From: CAZSNT01 sp964607765
GTDB taxonomy: Bacteria; Verrucomicrobiota; Lentisphaeria; Oligosphaerales; JABHEG01
NCBI GenBank assembly: GCA_964607765.1
Contig: CAZSNT010000175.1
Coordinates: forward strand, 1 to 20,239
Length of the DNA: 20,239 bases
Direction: 5' to 3'
Positions 1-7,641 of the stretch are shown piece after piece; positions within the stretch are counted from its first letter, which is position 1; each line of letters starts with the position of its first letter. The notes under the pieces were generated by a model that saw only the letters and a list, made by a program, of their open reading frames with translations, ran no database searches and was not told where the DNA came from. The position numbers and the translations under genes are program-made.

Positions 1-97
1 TTCTGATATAGTGTGAACACGGAGTGGCGAATTCAACCGGATTTCGTCGTCCCAGACGCGAGGTGGTGGGGGTCCCGCTCGGCTCTGACACCGCCCC

Positions 98-2047
98 CTA
101 CTCGGTCTGCTGCTCGTGGAGGCGAGCGTAGAAGCCTCTCCCGGCCAGGAGCTCGGCGTGTGTGCCGTACTCGCTGATCACTCCGTTTTCGATCGTGCAG
201 ATGCGGTGGCAGCATTTGGCCATGGACACGCGCTGCGACACAATCACGGCCGTCTTGCCGATCAGGATCCGGGACAGTGTGTTCTGAATGCGGTGCTCGG
301 TGTCGGCGTCCAGGGCGGAGGTGCAGTCGTCGAGCAGCAGGATGTGCGGATCGGTGAGCAGCGCTCTGGCCAGTGACAGCCGTTGGCGCTGGCCGCCCGA
401 CAGGCTCGCGCCTTTCTGCCCGAGAAGTGTCTCGTACTGCACGGGCATATCAACGATGAACTCGTGCATCTCGGCGGCGCGCGCCGCGGCCATGATCTGC
501 TGCGGCTCGGCATCCGGCTGGCCGTAGCAGATGTTCTCACGCACCGTTCCACTGAAAATCTGGGCTTCCTGCGGCACGAAACCCACATCGCGGCGCAGGC
601 TGGCCAGCTGCACCCGTGACAGGGGCACGCCGTCGCAGAGAATCCGGCCCGCGGTGGGCTCATAGAGCCGGGACAGCAGGTAGAGCAGCGTGGTCTTGCC
701 GCTGCCGCTTGCACCCATCACGCACAGCCACTCGCCGGCGGGGATGCTCAAGTTCAGGTCCCGGAACACGGGCTCCGCGTCCGGGTCGGTGCCATAGGAG
801 AAGCGGACGTTGCGGAGCCGGATCCCACGCCGCAGCGGTACGGGCAGAGGAACGGCATCGGCAGCATCGGCAATGTCCAGGGGACGATCGAGGACCTCCA
901 CAATCCGCTGCAGAATCACCAACAGGCGGTTCAGCGTCACGCTGATGTTCGCAAGTTGCAGCACGGGCGCGAACAGGCTCACGGTTGCGCTGTACACGAA
1001 CATCATCTCGCCCAGGCTCATCTCGCCGTGCATCACCAGGTGCGCGCCCAGCAGCAGAACTGCGCTGCTGCCGACGCCGCTGATAATGCCGGACGTGCGC
1101 GACAGACCGGCGCTGAGCCGCTGCTGGGACAGGGAGTCGCGCAGAAAGCACGCGGCCAGGCGGTGGTAGTTCAGTCGCTCACGGCCGGAGCGGGCGTAGG
1201 CCTTCACCGCCTTGATGCCGTCGAGTTTCTGCGACACGAGTGCGAACAGGCACGAGTTGGTGTGCCGCAGTTCGCGCGTGGTCTCCCGGATCCGCGGCCG
1301 CGCGCGCCGATACACCACGGCGTAAAGCGGCACAACCACGAACACGATCGCGGACAGGCGCCAGTCCGCTGTCAGCAGGATAATGCTGCCGACCGTGATC
1401 ATGGCGAGGCTCTGGGTGAGTTTGCCGACCGTCATCATCATCTGCTTCTGCACAACGCCCACATCGGAGAGAATCCGGGACAGCAGCTGGCCGGGGTCGT
1501 GCTCGCGGTGGAAGGACAGTCCCAGCTCCATCACTTTGCGGTGCATGTCCTCACGCAGTTGGCCGGTGATGGTCTGACCGATCCGGATGCGGATGAGCCG
1601 GGCCGCCCTGCCTATGAAGTTCAGAGTCAGGAGTGTGAGAACGTACAGGACCGCCAGCCCGAACAACCAGCGTCCGGCGCCCGGCGGGCGCTGCTTGGTA
1701 GTCAGGCCGAGGTCGATCCGCCGTCCCAGCCCCTGCCTGGGCAGGTTGTGTCGCACGCGGTCCCTGTCCGGTTGCCAGATCCGACGTTCGCCCGTGTCGG
1801 CGGCGGCAGGACTGCTGCCGGCCGGCCGCACAACCAGGATCTTGTCCACCACGACGCGGCCGTAGAAGGAGATCAGGTAGACAGAGCACGCGTTCAGGCC
1901 GATCAGGACGATGCACAGTGCCAGCCGCCACTTCTGCGGGAACAGGTAGCGGCGGAAGAAGCGCCACTGCAACTCGGTGCCGGCCGGGCCGCCGCTCTTG
2001 ACGCGGCGCGGCGGACGAAATGGGATGTTGCGGTGGTGGTCACTCAT
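98..2047 (-). CDS. ABC exporter half-transporter with degenerate NBD (subunit A)
   Basis: Inner-membrane ABC exporter subunit of 649 aa: an N-terminal six-helix transmembrane domain (about residues 40-385), then an ATP-binding domain (about 405-640). Visible motifs are Walker A GASGSGKT at 445-452, signature LSGGQ at 549-553 and Walker B HILLLDD with D573. The residue after the Walker B Asp is D574, where the catalytic Glu is expected. The switch position reads SQRVS, with Q605 in place of His. Both substitutions are the known hallmarks of the degenerate site in heterodimeric exporters such as TAP1 and TM287. The loop between TM1 and TM2 (about 71-125) is unusually long and rich in Arg, Pro and Gly. 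The ATG start at 2047 overlaps the stop of the upstream ABC gene by 8 nt, so the two are probably translationally coupled and form a pair. The substrate cannot be told from sequence. It is the last gene of the export operon; the stop is TAG at 98-100. Confidence 0.95.
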   Translation of the reverse strand: MSDHHRNIPFRPPRRVKSGGPAGTELQWRFFRRYLFPQKWRLALCIVLIGLNACSVYLISFYGRVVVDKILVVRPAGSSPAAADTGERRIWQPDRDRVRHNLPRQGLGRRIDLGLTTKQRPPGAGRWLFGLAVLYVLTLLTLNFIGRAARLIRIRIGQTITGQLREDMHRKVMELGLSFHREHDPGQLLSRILSDVGVVQKQMMMTVGKLTQSLAMITVGSIILLTADWRLSAIVFVVVPLYAVVYRRARPRIRETTRELRHTNSCLFALVSQKLDGIKAVKAYARSGRERLNYHRLAACFLRDSLSQQRLSAGLSRTSGIISGVGSSAVLLLGAHLVMHGEMSLGEMMFVYSATVSLFAPVLQLANISVTLNRLLVILQRIVEVLDRPLDIADAADAVPLPVPLRRGIRLRNVRFSYGTDPDAEPVFRDLNLSIPAGEWLCVMGASGSGKTTLLYLLSRLYEPTAGRILCDGVPLSRVQLASLRRDVGFVPQEAQIFSGTVRENICYGQPDAEPQQIMAAARAAEMHEFIVDMPVQYETLLGQKGASLSGGQRQRLSLARALLTDPHILLLDDCTSALDADTEHRIQNTLSRILIGKTAVIVSQRVSMAKCCHRICTIENGVISEYGTHAELLAGRGFYARLHEQQTE

Positions 2048-3794
2048 CGTCGAGAACCCCCGACCCCATGTGCTTCGTGTAAAGGTCCCGGTATCTGCCG
2101 TCCGGAACAGCCATCAGCTGCTCGTGGTTGCCGATCTCCGCAATCTCGCCGTCTGCGAGCAGCACGATGGTGTCAGCGTTGCGGATCGTGCTGAGCCGGT
2201 GCGCGACCACGAACGACGTGCGACCGCGCAGCACGTGGTCCATGGCGCGCTGAATCGAGCGCTCCGAGTCGCTGTCCAGCGCGCTCGTCGCCTCGTCCAT
2301 AATCAGGATCGCCGGATCCGCGACCACTGCCCGGGCAATGGTCAGACGCTGCTTCTGCCCGACCGACAGCTCCACGCCGTCGCTGCCGATCATGCTGTCG
2401 TAGCCGTCGGGCAGGGACGTGATGAACTCGTGGATCTCCGCCGTCCTGGCCGCGGCTTCGACTTGGGCCATCGTCGCGTCGGGGCGGGCGTAGCGGATGT
2501 TCTCCGCAATGCTCGTGCTGAACAGCAGCGGTTCCTGCAGGACGATCCCGAACTGGCGCCGCAGCGACCTGAGCTGGATCTGCCGCACATCCGTGCCGTC
2601 GAGCAGCAGTTGGCCGCCGCAGACATCGAAGAAGCGCGTGAGCAGGGAGAGGATCGTTGACTTGCCGCAGCCCGTCGGCCCGATGAGCGCGACCGACTCG
2701 CCGGACCGCACATGCAGGTCGAAGCCGCGCAGCACGGGTTTGTCCGCATCGTAATGGAAGTCGACGCTGTTGAAGTCAACGTCGCCGGTGAGCCGGTCCA
2801 CAACGACCGGCTCGGGGCAGTCCCGGATCTCCGGCTCCTCCCCGAACACCGCGAACAGCCGCTCCAGGGCGATACCCACGTCCTGGAACTGCCGCACCAT
2901 TTCAGAGAATCGGACGGCGGGCCCGAGCAACTGCAGCGAGTAGGTAGTGAACGCTATCACGTCGCCGTAGCTCAGCTCGTCCCGCAACACCATGGCGCAG
3001 CCCAGGAAGTAGATCATGCTGCGCCCCAGGCCCCGGATCAGCTGCGTGTTCATTGTGAACGTACTGCTCGCCACCATGGCTTCGCGCCCCAACCCCAACG
3101 CCGTACCCGACTGCTCCCGGAACACGTCCTGTTCGCGCAGCTCGGTGCCGAACGTCTTGACTGCCAGGTTTGCTGCCAGGCGGTTCTGCACGCCGCCGGA
3201 CAAGCGGTCCACCGCGCCGCGCGTGCCGCGGATCGCGCGCCTGATACGCTTGATGGTAATGCGGTAGTTGACCACGAACGCGATCACAATGAAGCAGAGC
3301 AGCGTGGCCAGGCGCCAGTTGATCGCGAACGTCACCGTGATCGCGAACGTCGCGCACACCACGTCGGAGACCACGTTGATCGTCTGTGCGGTCAGCATCT
3401 GCTGCACCGTGCCGCTGTCGCCCATCAGGCGGTTGACGAGCATGCCGACGCTGTTCTTGCCGAAGAAGCGCAGCGACAGCGAGAGCAGATGCTCGTACAG
3501 CGCAACGCGCACATCGAACACGAAACGCTGCCCCACGTAGGCGATGCCGATCGACTGCGTGAAGCGCAGCAGCGACGTCAGCACGCGGACACCGATCAGG
3601 CAGACGGCGAGGATGAAGAACAGCGAGCGCTCGTTCTGGGTGAGCACGCGGTCGATGATGCTGCGGATGATCAACGGCGGCAGCATGATCAGCACGGACA
3701 GCCCGACGGTCAGGAGCAGCAGCGACAGCAGCTGCCAGCGGTAGGGGCGGACAAAGGCGAGGATGCTGCTCAGTTTTTGCCGGTCAGCAGTCAA
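2040..3794 (-). CDS. ABC exporter half-transporter with catalytic NBD (subunit B)
   Basis: Inner-membrane ABC exporter subunit of 584 aa, with a transmembrane domain (about residues 15-300) and an ATPase domain (about 335-575). It has Walker A GPTGCGKS at 372-379, Walker B AILIMDE with D500 and catalytic E501, and switch H532 (AHRLS), so its own Walker site looks catalytically complete. Its signature is LSVGQ (476-480), not LSGGQ. In a head-to-tail dimer that altered signature faces the degenerate Walker site of the neighbouring subunit, so the two proteins fit together as one asymmetric exporter. The start appears to be TTG at 3794: the next Met (residue 37) would delete most of TM1, and no in-frame ATG or GTG lies just upstream. 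The ribosome site is weak. A 61-nt gap separates it from the HlyD gene upstream. MsbA-like lipid or drug export is possible, but the adaptor and channel genes argue for envelope-spanning export. Confidence 0.94.
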   Translation of the reverse strand: MTADRQKLSSILAFVRPYRWQLLSLLLLTVGLSVLIMLPPLIIRSIIDRVLTQNERSLFFILAVCLIGVRVLTSLLRFTQSIGIAYVGQRFVFDVRVALYEHLLSLSLRFFGKNSVGMLVNRLMGDSGTVQQMLTAQTINVVSDVVCATFAITVTFAINWRLATLLCFIVIAFVVNYRITIKRIRRAIRGTRGAVDRLSGGVQNRLAANLAVKTFGTELREQDVFREQSGTALGLGREAMVASSTFTMNTQLIRGLGRSMIYFLGCAMVLRDELSYGDVIAFTTYSLQLLGPAVRFSEMVRQFQDVGIALERLFAVFGEEPEIRDCPEPVVVDRLTGDVDFNSVDFHYDADKPVLRGFDLHVRSGESVALIGPTGCGKSTILSLLTRFFDVCGGQLLLDGTDVRQIQLRSLRRQFGIVLQEPLLFSTSIAENIRYARPDATMAQVEAAARTAEIHEFITSLPDGYDSMIGSDGVELSVGQKQRLTIARAVVADPAILIMDEATSALDSDSERSIQRAMDHVLRGRTSFVVAHRLSTIRNADTIVLLADGEIAEIGNHEQLMAVPDGRYRDLYTKHMGSGVLDDE

Positions 3795-3855
3795 GTCACA
3801 ACGTCCGGTTTGCCCCGGCAGGTGAAGGGTCTCGGCGCCCGGGAGCCGACATCAC

Positions 3856-4896
3856 TCAGTCCAGCCCGAACAGGTAGTACCACAGGCAGGATGAACCGTA
3901 GTAGATCCTGGCCTCAGCCGATGTGCCGGGAGGCACGGTCAGGTCTTGGGCATCGAACGTGCAGTAGGCCACTCGATACGTCTTCTGCCCTTCCGCCTGA
4001 ATCACGTTGCGCAGGTGGGTGACCTCGCCGGCGAAGATCCGCTTCTGCAGACCGCGGTAGGGGGCAAGTTCGGCCTCGTACAGCTGCCCTTCAGTCACGC
4101 GTGTGGCGTAACGCTCGGCCACGCGCAGCTTCAGTACCTGGTCCTCGCCGCCGAAAATCTCGTAGAGCACGGTCTCCGGCCGGACCAGCTCGCCGATGAC
4201 GAACTCATAGCGCAACACCTGACCGGCGATCGGGGCACGGATCTCCCTCGCACGGAGGCGTGCCTCTATGCGTTTCATAGCGTCCTGGCGCCCTGCCAAC
4301 TCCTGTCTCAGCACAACGAGTTCCTTGTCGAAAATCGACTCGTCTTTGCCGAGCAGCGACGTCAGCTCCGCGTCGGCAAGCGCCTCCTTGAGTTTGTCGT
4401 CTTCCAGCGCGCTGCCTGCAACCAGCCCTTTGCGCAGCAGCTCCTGGCTCCGGACCAGCTTCGCGCTCGCGTTCTGGAGGCGCAGTTTGGCGATGGCAAC
4501 GTCCTCCTTCATCTGCCGCTTCTTCTCGGCAATCTCGGCCTGCCGCCGCTCGAGCTCCGCGGCCATCTGACTCACGCGGCTCTTGCCCTCTTCCATTTCG
4601 GCCAGGATCTCCGTCGAATCGAGCCGCACCAGCAGAGCGCTCTTGTCGACTCTGTCCCCGGAGTGAACCAGGATCTCCGCGACAGTGCCCACCGCAGCCG
4701 GTCGCACTTCGGCGTAGTGTTCGGTGGTTACGTATCCGGAGGCCATGACGAATCGGGGCACGCTGACAGCGAACCCGGCCGCCGCGATCGCGGCAACAAC
4801 CGAAAGCGCGAGCAGCCCGAACAGGAAGGCACGCCGACGCCGCACGTTCTTCGGCAGAGGCGGGGGCACACCAGCGGTTACTCTGTAGTCACCCAT
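3856..4896 (-). CDS. HlyD-type periplasmic adaptor (membrane fusion protein)
   Basis: Adaptor that should link the inner-membrane ABC pair to the outer-membrane TolC-type channel. Numbering from the upstream TTG reading (348 aa): a short basic cytosolic N-terminus, one TM helix at about 25-50, a first half-lipoyl/barrel segment at about 62-97 (VRPAAVGTVAEILVHSGDRV), a long charged helical hairpin at about 100-218, a second half-lipoyl segment at about 220-250 (IRAPIAGQVLRYEFVIGELV) and a beta-barrel C-terminal part to about 340. This is the standard HlyD/EmrA order, at a compact length. I prefer the ATG at 4896 (346 aa). An in-frame TTG at 4902 overlaps the TGA stop of the upstream gene (TTGA). 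In either case the two genes are tightly coupled. Family assignment is firm; the transported substrate is unknown. Confidence 0.93.
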   Translation of the reverse strand: MGDYRVTAGVPPPLPKNVRRRRAFLFGLLALSVVAAIAAAGFAVSVPRFVMASGYVTTEHYAEVRPAAVGTVAEILVHSGDRVDKSALLVRLDSTEILAEMEEGKSRVSQMAAELERRQAEIAEKKRQMKEDVAIAKLRLQNASAKLVRSQELLRKGLVAGSALEDDKLKEALADAELTSLLGKDESIFDKELVVLRQELAGRQDAMKRIEARLRAREIRAPIAGQVLRYEFVIGELVRPETVLYEIFGGEDQVLKLRVAERYATRVTEGQLYEAELAPYRGLQKRIFAGEVTHLRNVIQAEGQKTYRVAYCTFDAQDLTVPPGTSAEARIYYGSSCLWYYLFGLD

Positions 4897-4898
4897 GG

Positions 4899-5732
4899 TC
4901 AACTACGGTCCCGGCGTGAACGTTGCGCGTACAGATAGTCTTTGGCCAGCATGCGAATGCCCTCTTCCTCGTCGCCGTAGCGTTTGAGGCACAGATTGCA
5001 CTCGCTGCAGTTGCGCTCGTAGCAGTCGCGATGAACGCGGGCAGGATACATCTTGCGGAACGCTTCGTAGCACTCATCAGAACAGAAGCAGTACCGTTCC
5101 TGGGTCGCGCCGAACGCGATGTGGACCAAATGGAAGCCGTCCTTGCTGACGTCGGCCCGGCCGCTGCACCAGCCGCAGGACACGCTCAGCCGGTCAGCCA
5201 CCTGTTTGTGCCGCTGCTCGATGTCTTCATCGCGCCAGATGTACTCGATCCAGTCGTAGCCGTCCCGGGGCACTTTGGCGACCACCACGTCACGGTTCAG
5301 CACCAGCGCAATGCCCGTCTTGACCGTGTAGCAGCGCTCGCCCTCGACCACGCCGGCGCCGCCTCGGAGATGGACACGAACCGGGCCGTTCTTCGGCGTG
5401 TCGAAATTGTGCCAGCCGCACGCTTCGCAGATGGTGGCGAACAGATGCTGCCGCAGATGCTCTCCACACAACGGGCAACGCCCGAGCTGGATCACGTGCA
5501 GCTTCTTCAGACTCTCCTCTGCCGCTGTCTGGACCTCTTTCTCCGCGACTTTCTGCAGGCGCTGCTCGGTGGAGCCGTCGCCATCGTCGAGGATCGAGAT
5601 GTCCTGCTCCAGGTCCTCCTGCTGGTCTTCCTGCAGGAGCGTCTTGCCCAGCGTCTCTTCGCCGCCCGTGATCAGGTCGTCCGGGGGCGGTGGATCCTGT
5701 CCCAACCCCAACAGATCTTTGAGTTTGGCCAT
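4899..5732 (-). CDS. Cysteine-rich (zinc-ribbon / possible Fe-S) cytosolic protein of the export operon, function unknown
   Basis: A 277-aa protein that I do not recognise as a named family. It has no signal peptide or TM helix, so it is probably cytosolic. The N-terminus (about 10-75) is acidic and low-complexity. A classic zinc-ribbon-like pair follows: C86-P-L-C89 and C102-E-A-C105. The middle (about 115-170) is beta-rich. C186-G-W-C189 pairs with C215/C217/C221 in a stretch resembling an MYM/TRASH-type treble-clef finger (RYCFCSDECYEAF). The C-terminus has C237-x4-C242-x2-C245-x2-C248, which could bind zinc or an Fe-S cluster. There are 14 Cys in total. The ATG at 5732 has GAGGA about 7 nt upstream. 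It lies 69 nt after the TolC gene, and its stop overlaps or touches the HlyD start, so it belongs to the export operon. A role as regulator, substrate-maturation factor or redox/metal sensor of the exporter is inference only. Confidence 0.85.
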   Translation of the reverse strand: MAKLKDLLGLGQDPPPPDDLITGGEETLGKTLLQEDQQEDLEQDISILDDGDGSTEQRLQKVAEKEVQTAAEESLKKLHVIQLGRCPLCGEHLRQHLFATICEACGWHNFDTPKNGPVRVHLRGGAGVVEGERCYTVKTGIALVLNRDVVVAKVPRDGYDWIEYIWRDEDIEQRHKQVADRLSVSCGWCSGRADVSKDGFHLVHIAFGATQERYCFCSDECYEAFRKMYPARVHRDCYERNCSECNLCLKRYGDEEEGIRMLAKDYLYAQRSRRDRS

Positions 5733-5801
5733 TGTCCGGTCCTCGCGGCTGGCTTGTGGTGTTCAGTGTTCCGCGTTCGGCGTCCAGGCCCGAGAGCTCA
5801 A

Positions 5802-7265
5802 TCACGGCCGTGATCCACCCGCCAGGTTGTAGCCGCTGGCGTACTCAAAGCCGGCATGTGCCCGAAGCAGGGCGGCGGCAACACGCATCTCGCGCTGCCG
5901 CACCTGAGTGAGGTCCTTCTGCGCGTCCAGAACATAACGGCTGCGCCCTTCGCCAAGGCGGAAGCGTTCGCGCTCGGCGGACAGTGTACGCTCAGCCGCG
6001 GTTACGGCACGCGACACCAGCTGCAGCCGCTTCTGCGCCGTGTTGAACTCCAAGACGGCCGTCTGCAGATCAGCAAGCACCTGCAGTTCCGTATCGCGCA
6101 GCCGTTCTCTCAGTTCGGCTACCTGCGCCTGCGTGCGCCGCAGTTCGCTGCGTTCGGCGCGCAGGCGCAACGGCCGCCGCCATACCAGCGAGACTTCGCC
6201 GCCAACGTGCCTGCCTGAGAGAGTCCGGTTCCCGCCGAGCAGGCTGTCGTCGTCCTCCCCCTGCCACGTGCCCGCAACGTTGACGGACAGGTCAGGGCGC
6301 AGGTTGTCCTGCGCTCGATCAACGCGCGCCTCGGCCAGCACAAGCTGACTGAGCTGCTCGCGGTATACCCCTCGCGCGCCGAGTACGGACTGCAAGGCGT
6401 AGTCCGGCGACAGTGCTACCTGTCCGGCCCAAGCGACCAGGAACGCGGGATCCTCGCGCAGCGGCGTGGGCTCTTCCGCGGCAACCAGCCGCCACAGCCG
6501 TACCTGGTTCACAGCGTGCACCTGCTTTGCCTGCAGCTCCTCTTCCCGCCGCAGCTCCAGCTCCATCTGCGCCGCGTGCAGTTGGTACTGCGGAACCACT
6601 TCCAGTTCCACAAGCTCCTTCGCTTCATCGAGCAGCGCCTGGAACCGCCCGGTGGCTTCCTGCGCGACCCGGTACGAGGCAAGCGCCTCATACACGGCGA
6701 TGTAGCCGCGCGTCAGATCGAAGCGCAGCTTCTGCGACACACTCAGCAGGCGGCTGACTGCCTCGTTGTATTCGGCAAGCGCCATGGCTTCCTCCACGGA
6801 CCACTGCCGGAAGCCGCGATCGCGCAGCAGCGGCACGCGGAGCTGCACGCCGAGCAGCGTCTGCAGAAGGTGGTCGCGATCGTCGCCCGGCTCTTCCAGG
6901 TAACGCTCCGCAGCGCCGATCCCCAGGTACGCGCCGGGCCGCACAGGGACCTCGAGCCCGCCCTTGACGGCGAACGCGTTGTTGGTGACGGACGTGAACC
7001 CGGTTGCGCCCGGGATGCCGCGCGCACGCCGGGCGCGACCCGCAACAGCGACCAAGGCGGGATCGAAAAACGCGAGCGTGGCCTGATGCCGACAGAGCGC
7101 CTGTTCCACTTCCTCGCGGGCAGCCTGAACCAGAGGGTTGCGTGCAACGGCGGTCGCAGTCAACCGGTCCAGCTCACTCTCGGCATGGACCAAAATGGAG
7201 GAGGCAGCGATGAGGAGGAGGCGTGTCGTCGTCCGAACGAAGAGTGTCGCGTGCGTCTGCGTCAT
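5802..7265 (-). CDS. TolC-family outer-membrane efflux channel
   Basis: Outer-membrane channel of the OEP/TolC family, 487 aa from the ATG at 7265, a usual length for the family. The N-terminus (MTQTHATLFVRTTTRLLLIA, then a stretch ending VHA) reads as a Sec signal peptide cleaved near VHA-ES. The rest alternates long amphipathic helices rich in Ala, Glu, Arg and Leu with short strands, in two repeats. Typical phrases include LDRLTATAVARNPLVQAARE near the mature N-terminus and a C-terminal helix with RFRLGEGRSRYVLDAQKDLTQ. The frame extends to a TTG at 7298 whose upstream AGGAG is only 2 nt away. I prefer the ATG because the signal peptide then starts normally, although its ribosome site is poor. 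This is the first gene of the export operon, reading away from the sulfatase. It would supply the exit duct for the HlyD/ABC complex. Confidence 0.92.
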   Translation of the reverse strand: MTQTHATLFVRTTTRLLLIAASSILVHAESELDRLTATAVARNPLVQAAREEVEQALCRHQATLAFFDPALVAVAGRARRARGIPGATGFTSVTNNAFAVKGGLEVPVRPGAYLGIGAAERYLEEPGDDRDHLLQTLLGVQLRVPLLRDRGFRQWSVEEAMALAEYNEAVSRLLSVSQKLRFDLTRGYIAVYEALASYRVAQEATGRFQALLDEAKELVELEVVPQYQLHAAQMELELRREEELQAKQVHAVNQVRLWRLVAAEEPTPLREDPAFLVAWAGQVALSPDYALQSVLGARGVYREQLSQLVLAEARVDRAQDNLRPDLSVNVAGTWQGEDDDSLLGGNRTLSGRHVGGEVSLVWRRPLRLRAERSELRRTQAQVAELRERLRDTELQVLADLQTAVLEFNTAQKRLQLVSRAVTAAERTLSAERERFRLGEGRSRYVLDAQKDLTQVRQREMRVAAALLRAHAGFEYASGYNLAGGSRP

Positions 7266-7641
7266 AAGTAGGGGCGATCCAGCGGTGCTCTGCTCCAAGG
7301 CTCCTGCGCGTGTATCGCGCGAAAAAGCAGAACACTGTCCGGCTTGAATCGCTACAGGAGATTTAACTTACGCTCCGCGACCGGCGTTCTGCCACTCCGA
7401 TGCGGAAAAAAAGGGTAGTAGTTGCGTGCAGCGCCGCCGCACTTCAATCTGCTGCCGTGCCTCCGGATGGAGCGGATCGACAAGGACTCCCGGCTCGGGA
7501 GAGCCGGGCTACGGGGAACGCCTCACGCAACTGGCCCGGTTACTTTCCAGGCATGCGGCGGGTGGTGCGTTTGGGGAAACGGTGTCATGTTGTAGGCTTC
7601 AGAATGCCTGTGTAACGCAACTCTCACGGAGCCCTGTCAGA
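7266..7641. other. Divergent intergenic region between export operon and sulfatase
   Basis: About 376 bp between two divergent genes, so promoters for both should lie here. I could not find a convincing sigma70 pair in either direction: a TTGAAT at 7344 has no acceptable -10 at 16-18 nt. The region contains a strong hairpin repeat at 7489-7508. It also holds a small open frame (7400-7615) whose start looks slightly signal-like but which runs through the repeat, so I do not call it a gene. The frame of the sulfatase is open back to 7426, but the extra 72 residues (Cys/Arg-rich, crossing the repeat) do not look coding. Confidence 0.6.
7486..7520. repeat. Palindromic interspersed repeat with 8-bp stem
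   Basis: CCCGGCTC (7489-7496), loop GGGA, GAGCCGGG (7501-7508) form a perfect 8-bp stem-loop, followed by GCTACGGGGAACG. The 13-mer CCGGGCTACGGGG (7504-7516) recurs as its reverse complement at 20106-20118, at the start of the repeat unit at the right end of the window. I infer a dispersed REP-like family, here on the opposite strand. The function is unknown; a bound protein or an mRNA stem are both possible. Confidence 0.6.

Noticed and set aside
1..97. Possible intrinsic terminator after the export operon
   Set aside because: A run of G's and a run of C's (about 67-99) could pair weakly, but there is no clear stem with a T-tract on the minus strand.
956..2194. A 412-residue plus-strand frame across ABC subunit A
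   Set aside because: Low-complexity His/Gln/Arg-rich translation without motifs, antisense to a clearly coding ABC gene.
2712..4022. A 436-residue plus-strand frame across ABC subunit B and the HlyD gene end
   Set aside because: Antisense shadow: composition is skewed to His, Glu, Gln and Arg and it crosses a gene boundary.
7344..7372. Possible promoter for the sulfatase (TTGAAT near 7344)
   Set aside because: No acceptable -10 hexamer is found 16-18 nt downstream.
7400..7615. Small plus-strand frame with a slightly signal-like start (MRKKRVVVACSAAALQ)
   Set aside because: No ribosome site, it runs through the hairpin repeat, and its later part is Arg-rich without pattern. It could be a remnant, but there is not enough to call it.
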